A stretch of 14,231 bases of DNA. Origin: Thermoproteota archaeon. Its GTDB lineage: Archaea; Korarchaeota; Korarchaeia; Korarchaeales; Korarchaeaceae. Shown here piece by piece: positions 5,622-11,522 of this stretch; within the stretch, counting starts at the first letter, position 1; each line of letters opens with the position of its first letter. The notes beneath the pieces were generated by a model. The model saw nothing but the letters and a program-made list of their open reading frames with translations. It was not told the DNA's origin and ran no database searches. The DNA is taken from positions 1 through 14,231 of the forward strand of contig QMVZ01000026.1 of the NCBI GenBank assembly GCA_003661365.1, read 5' to 3'. A program made the position numbers and the translations under genes.

Positions 5622-5843
5622 ATGCCCACTGTCTCATGTCCGGTATGTGGAGCCGATTTCGAGATAAACGAGAAAGAGTTTGAGGACGAAGTAGTCTGCC
5701 CTGAGTGCGGAGCACTTCTCTACGTCCTAATTGAAGGTGGAGAACTAAGGAGCGTCGCAGAGATAGGGGAAGAAACCGAAGAGGAGGAATGGGAGGAAGA
5801 AGAGGAAGAAGAATGGGATGAGTGGGAAGAAGAGGAGTGGTAG
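5622..5843 (+). CDS. LysW-like zinc-ribbon protein with Glu/Trp-rich tail
   Basis: 73 residues. The N-terminal half matches the LysW zinc ribbon: CPVCG (C6, C9) and CPECG (C26, C29) around an acidic beta hairpin. In true LysW the C-terminal Glu of an EDWGE tail carries alpha-aminoadipate or glutamate during lysine/arginine synthesis. Here the last 27 residues are nearly all Glu, Asp and Trp (W57, W65, W68, W73) and the protein ends in Trp, so the usual attachment residue is absent. The coding strand there is almost pure purine (about 5773-5840), prone to slippage. No LysX, LysY or LysZ gene is nearby. Strong TATA box and GAGGT four bases before the ATG make expression likely. It may be a LysW paralogue with another role, such as an acidic adaptor; function unknown. 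Confidence 0.8.
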   Translation: MPTVSCPVCGADFEINEKEFEDEVVCPECGALLYVLIEGGELRSVAEIGEETEEEEWEEEEEEEWDEWEEEEW

Positions 5844-5945
5844 GGAATCTGGCATTGGGTAGGCTTTACTAAACCCTTCCTCTTCTTTCTCTTTAGGGTA
5901 AGGAGTTACACATCAAAACACAAGTCCCTTCTTAGTTGTAATTCT

Positions 5946-5955
5946 AGTTTTTAGA
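5946..5955 (+). promoter_or_regulatory. TATA-like element for the methyltransferase operon
   Basis: AGTTTTTAGA predicts a transcript start near 5977, which would put the inverted repeat 5977-6004 at the very 5' end of the message. The match is moderate. Confidence 0.35.
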
Positions 5956-5976
5956 CAAAGTCACTAAAAATGCTCA

Positions 5977-6004
5977 TACCTTAAGTTTTGGAATTCCTAA
6001 GGTA
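5977..6004 (+). repeat. Inverted repeat in the methyltransferase leader
   Basis: TACCTTA (5977-5983) is the exact reverse complement of TAAGGTA (5998-6004), with a 14-base loop, 17 bases before the TTG start. The 5844-6020 gap otherwise holds a polypyrimidine tract (about 5875-5893) that may end LysW-like transcripts, and no ORF. Confidence 0.4.
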
Positions 6005-6020
6005 AAGTAGAGAAAGGGGA

Positions 6021-6617
6021 TTGTTGTCGATAGGGTATCGTTTACTCTACTCCTATGTTGATTCATTCCGATTGACAAAAGTCGCTCATTATAGCAGGTT
6101 ATTACGAGTTATCAGGTATCTACCTCCTCTAAGAACGGTAGTGGACATAGGGGCAGGATATGGCATTATCTCTGACCTAATTCACTTAGCAGTAGGGACT
6201 TTGTACTTGATTGAAAAGAACCCAGTTCTCTTAGAGAAAATAAGAAGTAAAACGCATGAGTTTGAGAATGTTGAGACTATTTTGGCCGATGCCCTCAACC
6301 TGCCATTCACCGATGATTTTGCGGATCTGGTTTATTTTCACGACTCATTTGACGAGATTTCTGACAAGGTCTTAGCCCTCCAAGAAGCAGAGAGGATAAT
6401 TAAGCGGGGAGGGTACTTAGCCGTGTTAGATTGGGACAGAGGAAGGTTGACGACAAGGATAAAAGAGATACTACTCCGAAGGATGGGATTCCCTGTCAAT
6501 TGTTGGAACCTGAAGGAAATAACATCTGTCATCAAGGGAACAGGGCTAAGGATAATGGTAGCGAGATCAAATATAGATGGTAGCATGACTATACTTGCTA
6601 AAAAAGAAAAATCATAA
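6021..6617 (+). CDS. Class I SAM-dependent methyltransferase
   Basis: 198 residues. Rossmann-fold methyltransferase: motif I VVDIGAGYGIISD (about 40-52) binds SAM; an acidic residue after the second strand (LIEKNP) would hold the ribose; ADALNLPFTDDFADLVYFHD (about 88-107) gives motifs II-IV; ERIIKRGGYLAVLDWD is the typical strand-4/5 region. The arrangement resembles the Methyltransf_11/UbiE type, which covers small molecules, quinones and proteins, so the substrate is unknown. No membrane segment. The start is TTG at 6021 or the next codon TTG 6024; AAGGGGA lies directly before them and fits the second better. It ends 15 bases before a radical SAM gene on the same strand, so the two are probably one transcript. 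Confidence 0.8.
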   Translation: MLSIGYRLLYSYVDSFRLTKVAHYSRLLRVIRYLPPLRTVVDIGAGYGIISDLIHLAVGTLYLIEKNPVLLEKIRSKTHEFENVETILADALNLPFTDDFADLVYFHDSFDEISDKVLALQEAERIIKRGGYLAVLDWDRGRLTTRIKEILLRRMGFPVNCWNLKEITSVIKGTGLRIMVARSNIDGSMTILAKKEKS

Positions 6618-6632
6618 CCAACGAATGACTAC

Positions 6633-7676
6633 ATGATTAGTTTGAGCGAAGCAGAAACGACAAGAAAAACTCCGTTATACGACTCCGTTGGCGAAGATGT
6701 GATTTGCAAAGTATGTGAGAGAAGATGTCGCATTTCACCTGGCCAAAAGGGCTTTTGCGGGACTAAAATGAACATAAATGGGGAGCTTTACACAGTCGTT
6801 TATGGAGACTTAAGCGCCATGGAGAGCAGACCAATAGAGATCAAACCCTTCTACCATTATTGGCCCGGTTCCTCCGCAATGACCATATCGACTTGGAGCT
6901 GTAACTTCCGCTGCCCTTGGTGTCAAAACTGGCATCTCTCTAGAAGATTACCGGATCCCTCGACAGCAACGTTCACACCTCCAGAATTCGTGATCGAGAG
7001 GGCAAAAAGGGCTAAGGACAAAGGAATTTGCGTGAGTTTCAATGAACCCACCCTGCTGTTCGAATACAGCTTGGATTTATTCAAACTTGCCAGAAAAGAA
7101 GGTATGTACTGTTGTTTTGTTTCTAACGGCTACATGACCGAAGAAGCTCTTAAAATGCTACATTCTGCTGGTATGGACGGCTTAAAGATAGATGTGAAGG
7201 GTGGGAAAGAAGCATACAGGAAAATCATTGGAGGCGCCGACTGGAGGATACCTTGGAGGAACGCAAAGCTTGCTTTGATGCTCGGAATTCATGTTGAAAT
7301 AGTCTATCTAGTGGTTCCTGGTGTAAATGACTCGAAGGAAGATATAGCTTTGGCTGTGGATATGCATCTGAGAGAACTTGGATCTGAAGTCCCGATACAC
7401 TTTACACGTTACTTTCCAGCTCACCTTTACACAAAACCACCCACTCCTATAAAGAAATTAGAATATGCTAGGAATACGGCAATTGAGGCTGGAATTAACT
7501 TTGTCTACATAGGAAACGTGCCAGGACATGAGGGTGAGAACACATATTGTCCAGACTGTGGCAAGCTCTTGATAAGAAGATTTGGGCCTAGAGTTGTAAG
7601 ATCTAATTTGACAAACGAAATGACGTGCCCCGGATGTGGGAGGAAAATTCCCATTACGGGAGATCTAATGGCATGA
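6633..7676 (+). CDS. AmmeMemoRadiSam-type radical SAM enzyme (PflA-like)
   Basis: 347 residues. N-terminal cysteine cluster (C25, C28, C32, C42) in CKVCERRC and GFCGTKMN, then the conserved IEIKPFYHYWPGS block (68-80), then the radical SAM motif CNFRCPWC (C90, C94, C97) that binds the 4Fe-4S cluster, followed by QNW as in this family. The TIM-barrel part includes SFNEPTLLFEY and DVKGGKEAYRKI. At the C-terminus CPDCG (about C306, C309) and CPGCG (about C332, C335) form a zinc-ribbon-like pair. This domain order matches the AmmeMemoRadiSam radical SAM family (COG1180 relatives), whose reaction is not known. The partners AMMECR1 and Memo are not in this window. ATG 6633 has no clear ribosome site, fitting translation coupled to the methyltransferase. 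Confidence 0.85.
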   Translation: MISLSEAETTRKTPLYDSVGEDVICKVCERRCRISPGQKGFCGTKMNINGELYTVVYGDLSAMESRPIEIKPFYHYWPGSSAMTISTWSCNFRCPWCQNWHLSRRLPDPSTATFTPPEFVIERAKRAKDKGICVSFNEPTLLFEYSLDLFKLARKEGMYCCFVSNGYMTEEALKMLHSAGMDGLKIDVKGGKEAYRKIIGGADWRIPWRNAKLALMLGIHVEIVYLVVPGVNDSKEDIALAVDMHLRELGSEVPIHFTRYFPAHLYTKPPTPIKKLEYARNTAIEAGINFVYIGNVPGHEGENTYCPDCGKLLIRRFGPRVVRSNLTNEMTCPGCGRKIPITGDLMA

Positions 7677-7715
7677 GTGCATGGAAGAAAACTTTCATCA
7701 AATTCTTCTGTAAAT

Positions 7716-7725
7716 CGTTAAATAG
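7716..7725 (+). promoter_or_regulatory. TATA box of nre
   Basis: CGTTAAATAG is centred about 31 bases before the nre ATG, predicting a near-leaderless message. This fits the absence of a good ribosome site ahead of 7752. Confidence 0.5.
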
Positions 7726-7751
7726 ACCTAAAAGGAACGAATAATCAGATA

Positions 7752-9098
7752 ATGAGGAAGAAATTCACCAAGAAAGTAAAGGCAAGGCTTCCTTGGCTGG
7801 AACACGTCTCAGAATCACCAGCAATAGGAGAGATAATTCCAATATCTCACGAAAATCTAAAGTTAAGGGCTGGAAAGAACCTCTGTCTTCTCTGTAGGGG
7901 CTCAAAACTCCTTTGTGGGAGACCCACATGCCCAATCCTTATGAAAGCCAAGGTGTTCTCGGAGAAACTCAACCTGCTAGAATCCGAGCATATTGAGGGA
8001 AGTTCCCCTCCAGCAGTTTTCGTAGGAAGGGTAGGTTATCCATATGTGAGAGCAGGTCCACTAATCCCTCAGGAGCTTGGTGATACATCCTTGTACGACA
8101 GACCAGAGGCTTGGTTTGGGATGAGTTTAGAATCCATCTTAGAGTTTAGGCTTGGATTGGTGAGAGGAACCTTCCCCGTTGACGTCAGAAGGCCTGAGAA
8201 AGCTGGACGTTTGATGGAAGGTACCCTTGAGATGGCTCTCTCTGAGATATCGGTTGACTCTGAAACTAAGTTCAAGAAAAAGCCAAAGAAAATATTCCTG
8301 CTAGACGATGAAATTCAGCCGATGGGCCCCCTAGCTCCCCTTGAAGACATGAAAATATACTCAATTCGATCTGATCCGAGGATGGAGAAGGCTTTCGAGG
8401 ACACGGATTTGAAGGCCCAAACTGCCGTAGTTGAGCTATACAGAAACGGTGTAGAGGTAAGCAGAATACAGAGAGCCTTTAGTGTAGGTGCATTTGGACT
8501 TAAAACCCAAAGGAGACTTGTTCCTACCAGGTGGAGCATCACTGCAGTGGATGATATTCTTGGAGTGTGGCTTAGAGAAAGGTATGTGAAGGACAAGCCC
8601 TTCCTTGACGAGTATAGAGTCTATCTTTTGGAAGCATATGGTAACAAATGGGCATTAATTATGATTCCAGGACCCTGGAGGTATGAATCCATTGAAGCTT
8701 GGTATCCTGGTACTACTTGGAATCCCGACGGGGAGAGCATAGCGTTCATAGCCGACTATGAAGAGCACTGGGGAAGAAAAGGATATGCTTCTATGGGAGG
8801 ATGTTATTATGCTGCTAGACTGGCAGTCTTGGAAAAACTTAATGAAGAGGGCCGGCAAGCAACTGTTTTAGTGCTAAGAGAAATACATAGAGACAGTCTT
8901 CTCCCACTAGGGGTGTGGCTTGTAAGAGAGAGCGTTAGGGCAGCTCTAAAAAGGAGACCTGAGAAATTCCAAGACTTAAAGGATGCTCTGAGGCTAGTAA
9001 GTTCATTTCTAAACATTCCCCTGAAGTACTGGAGAGGAATAAGTGTCACCTTAAGGGATATCTCGAGAAGACAGCATCTCGAACCCTATCTAAGTTAA
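7752..9098 (+). CDS. nreA: Nre-family archaeal DNA repair protein
   Basis: 448 residues, full length for the Nre family. In Haloferax NreA is needed for normal survival of DNA damage and the family is linked to the PCNA clamp. Seen: an N-terminal zinc-finger-like cluster C45, C48, C55, C60 in CLLCRGSKLLCGRPTCP; the family block AVFVGRVGYPYVRAGPLIP (about 88-106); RSDPRMEKAFEDTDLKAQTAV in the middle; and the conserved region with RWSITAVDDILG and a late GGCYYAAR. Halophile and euryarchaeal members end in a PIP box; here the last residues RQHLEPYLS keep hydrophobic positions but lack the leading Gln in register (see findings). It has its own promoter and converges with an SplB-like gene, six bases between stops. 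Confidence 0.88.
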   Translation: MRKKFTKKVKARLPWLEHVSESPAIGEIIPISHENLKLRAGKNLCLLCRGSKLLCGRPTCPILMKAKVFSEKLNLLESEHIEGSSPPAVFVGRVGYPYVRAGPLIPQELGDTSLYDRPEAWFGMSLESILEFRLGLVRGTFPVDVRRPEKAGRLMEGTLEMALSEISVDSETKFKKKPKKIFLLDDEIQPMGPLAPLEDMKIYSIRSDPRMEKAFEDTDLKAQTAVVELYRNGVEVSRIQRAFSVGAFGLKTQRRLVPTRWSITAVDDILGVWLRERYVKDKPFLDEYRVYLLEAYGNKWALIMIPGPWRYESIEAWYPGTTWNPDGESIAFIADYEEHWGRKGYASMGGCYYAARLAVLEKLNEEGRQATVLVLREIHRDSLLPLGVWLVRESVRAALKRRPEKFQDLKDALRLVSSFLNIPLKYWRGISVTLRDISRRQHLEPYLS

Positions 9099-9104
9099 CT
9101 AGAG

Positions 9105-9929
9105 TTAATACATCCATTCAAGCTCATAGCCGTATTTTGATGCTATTTGGTTGAACATCTCTCTAATCTCGAAAAAGTAAGATAGATCAAACCTTATCTT
9201 GTTATAGAGCTTTATATAATCAGGAAGAGCTTTTTCTACAACTGGTTTAATGTATTTCCACAGTTGAGGCCTTATTCTCAGCAAATCCACCATGACTCTA
9301 TCCGGATTTGCTTTCTTTATCTCTTTAAATAAGGTATCTAAGTGGCTATCTGTTAACCCAGGAAGTATTGGTGAGATAAAAGCATAAGTCATTATTCCTT
9401 TCTCAGACAATCTTTTCAAGGCTGCTAGCCTAGATTTAACGCTCGGAGCATAAGGTTCAAAATGAGACACCAGAGCTGAATTTAAACCACTAATTGAGAA
9501 ACCTACTTCAACATCTTTTAGTCCTAATATGATGTCCAGATCTCGTATAACTAGTGGAGACTTTGTTAAGATTGAAATCGGAAACTCATATTCGGCAAGG
9601 ACCTTGAGTATTTTCCTCGTCAGTTTATAGGAGCTTTCCTGTGGAAGATAAGGGTCCGTCACGCTACTTAAGAGTATCAACCCACCCTCTTTCTTCTTAA
9701 GCTCTTTCCTAAGTAGCTGAGCAGCATTAATTTTTGGCAAGACAAAGTAACCCCATTCATGGTTTCCAACTAATTTTTCCCAGAACCTGGACGTGTAAAG
9801 TCTTGCATAACAGTAAATACATCCATGAGAGCAGCCTACATAGGGATTTATGGTGTAATCGACTCCTATAATGCCGCTTTTGGATACAATAGATTTAGCG
9901 AAGATCTCTCTGACGTATACCCTTGCCAA
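9105..9929 (-). CDS. SplB-like radical SAM protein (COG1533)
   Basis: 274 residues. The radical SAM motif CSHGCIYC (C33, C37, C40) follows the family-typical DYTINPYVGC; later LLSSVTDPYLPQE, SILTKSPLVIRDLDIL, FSISGLN and ISPILPGLTD are blocks shared with the group called DNA repair photolyase-like (COG1533), of which spore photolyase SplB is a distant member. Most COG1533 proteins have no shown activity; photoproduct repair is not established. It lacks extra cysteine clusters. Start is TTG 9929: an in-frame TAA lies eight codons upstream and GGAAGGATC precedes it. A TATA-like element is near 9966. It points tail-to-tail toward nre; a repair role is suggested only by that and by family name. 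Confidence 0.83.
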   Translation of the reverse strand: MARVYVREIFAKSIVSKSGIIGVDYTINPYVGCSHGCIYCYARLYTSRFWEKLVGNHEWGYFVLPKINAAQLLRKELKKKEGGLILLSSVTDPYLPQESSYKLTRKILKVLAEYEFPISILTKSPLVIRDLDIILGLKDVEVGFSISGLNSALVSHFEPYAPSVKSRLAALKRLSEKGIMTYAFISPILPGLTDSHLDTLFKEIKKANPDRVMVDLLRIRPQLWKYIKPVVEKALPDYIKLYNKIRFDLSYFFEIREMFNQIASKYGYELEWMY

Positions 9930-9962
9930 AGATCCTTCCCCTTCTTCTTAACACGATGACCG

Positions 9963-9969
9963 AATATAG
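9963..9969 (-). promoter_or_regulatory. TATA-like element of the SplB-like gene
   Basis: CTATATT on the minus strand is about 37 bases before TTG 9929, predicting a leader of around ten bases that contains the GGAAGGATC site. The rest of the 9930-10091 gap holds no ORF and no clear T-run terminator for nuoN. Confidence 0.4.
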
Positions 9970-10091
9970 AAACCGTTCATTTGATCATACTTTGGCGTAT
10001 AACTGCCTAAGATAAGGAACAGTTTCCCCTTATAATTACCAATCACTACCTATGAACACTCTTTTCTTACTAGATCAGCCTTTCAAGAAGA

Positions 10092-11519
10092 TTACTGTAT
10101 TACAGAAAGAATGAGGGAGAAAGGTCCTAGACCAAGAAGTATCGTAAGTAGGGCAGCTATCACAGCTACAAGTACTTCAGGATCTCCCTTCTTTTCTCTA
10201 ATTTCTTCTGCTGGGCTCTTGAAGTAAAGATATCTGATCACTTGGGCGTAATATCCCACTGAGATCCCGCTGTTTAGCACACCAGCTAATGCTAACCATG
10301 GAGCAATGTCTGATGCAGAAAGGAAAAGGTACATGAACTTACTCCAAAATCCTAACAAGGGTGGAAAGCCCATTAAACTCAGAACTAAGATCGATAAAGA
10401 GCCTGAGATCACTGGCATTTTTCTTCCAAGTCCGCTCATACCCTCTAGGCTGAGATTAACCCCTCTTCTCATCAAGTAAGCCAAGGCTACAAAGATTCCG
10501 ATCTTAGCCAGGACATAGGTTGTAAGATGGAGTGCTATACCTTGGAATGCCAACTCACTTTCTGGTCCTGCAATAGCTGAAAATCCGATCAAGATGTACC
10601 CTGCATGAGCAATGCTGCTATAGGCCATCATTCTTTGCACGTTCTTTTGAAGCAAAGCTACCAAGTTCCCAAAGGTCATTGTGGCCAGTGAAAACACAGC
10701 CAAAGTCGGTATCCATTTTGTACCAACCACTCCATATAGCGGAACTACAACCCTCAAAAGTCCCGCTATCCCAGCCATCTTAACGACACCAGCTATGTAA
10801 GATACCAAGATAGGATGAATTCCTCCATAAACATCCGGTAGCCATCCATGAAATGGAAAAACTCCAAGCTTGAATCCAAAAGAGGATACTAGAAGCATAG
10901 CTCCAAGAAAGATTATTTCCGCGTTCGCAGGGATGAGATCGAGGTTAAATGCAAATTGACTTGTACCCGTAATTCCTAAGACCAGCGCTAGCCCATATAC
11001 TAGCAAAGAAGACGATGCAGCCCCCATAATTCCGTATTTAGCTGCTCCTTGCACCGAACTAAAGTCCTTCTTGATGCCTGCAAGGACGTAGGAGGCAACT
11101 GCAACCAATGCCCATGCTCCGAGCAAAACGGAAGCATCATTAACGAATAACATCACATTAATTCCAGCCAAGGCCAATATCATTAGAGAATAGGAGCTCA
11201 AGGCTGTTGGCCAATGAACCATCTCGGCGGACGATGCTATTGCGACTAGTAAGGCTCCAAAAGTGACAAGCATAGCTAGGTAGGCAGAGTATGTGTCTAG
11301 GCGTAGTAAATCGTTAAATGCATAGACCGATTCTGATGAATTTGACAGAGCCAATGTTAGGGAGGTTAGGAGAGCCAAGGTTGCCACTAGACAACAAATG
11401 CATATGTAAAAACCTAGTTTTCTTCTAGATTCTTTTCTATGATCAAAGAGAGGAATAACAAGTCCTGTAAAAGATAGCAGGATCAAGATCCCCTTGAACG
11501 TAGTAATAGGATCACCCAT
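10092..11519 (-). CDS. nuoN: Complex I antiporter-like subunit NuoN
   Basis: 475 residues, almost wholly membrane segments (about 14), the ND2/NuoN-type proton-pumping subunit of NADH-quinone-type complex I in the cytoplasmic membrane. Retained channel residues: K217 in FKLGVFPFHGWLPDV (with H224), K247 in VSYIAGVVKMAG and K394 in GFPPLLGFWSK, near the E. coli NuoN numbering. The TM5 glutamate is missing: the pattern normally reading W-E before the SYxL segment here reads GAWALVAVASYVL, with A137 at the Glu site. ATG 11519 is three bases after the nuoL stop, and GGTGGTG in the nuoL end serves as ribosome site, so it is translated as part of the operon. It is the last gene before a 162-base gap. 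Confidence 0.92.
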   Translation of the reverse strand: MGDPITTFKGILILLSFTGLVIPLFDHRKESRRKLGFYICICCLVATLALLTSLTLALSNSSESVYAFNDLLRLDTYSAYLAMLVTFGALLVAIASSAEMVHWPTALSSYSLMILALAGINVMLFVNDASVLLGAWALVAVASYVLAGIKKDFSSVQGAAKYGIMGAASSSLLVYGLALVLGITGTSQFAFNLDLIPANAEIIFLGAMLLVSSFGFKLGVFPFHGWLPDVYGGIHPILVSYIAGVVKMAGIAGLLRVVVPLYGVVGTKWIPTLAVFSLATMTFGNLVALLQKNVQRMMAYSSIAHAGYILIGFSAIAGPESELAFQGIALHLTTYVLAKIGIFVALAYLMRRGVNLSLEGMSGLGRKMPVISGSLSILVLSLMGFPPLLGFWSKFMYLFLSASDIAPWLALAGVLNSGISVGYYAQVIRYLYFKSPAEEIREKKGDPEVLVAVIAALLTILLGLGPFSLILSVIQ

Positions 11520-11522
11520 CCT

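Noticed and set aside
5485..5715. 76-aa minus-strand frame overlapping the LysW-like start
   Set aside because: It runs across a strong plus-strand TATA box and the antisense of the zinc ribbon; no protein-like features.
979..5843. Aminotransferase, M20 deacylase and LysW-like gene as a LysW-dependent lysine/arginine cluster (LysJ, LysK, LysW)
   Set aside because: LysX, LysY and LysZ are absent, unrelated genes lie between, the aminotransferase and M20 protein are longer than usual LysJ/LysK, and the LysW-like tail lacks the carrier glutamate.
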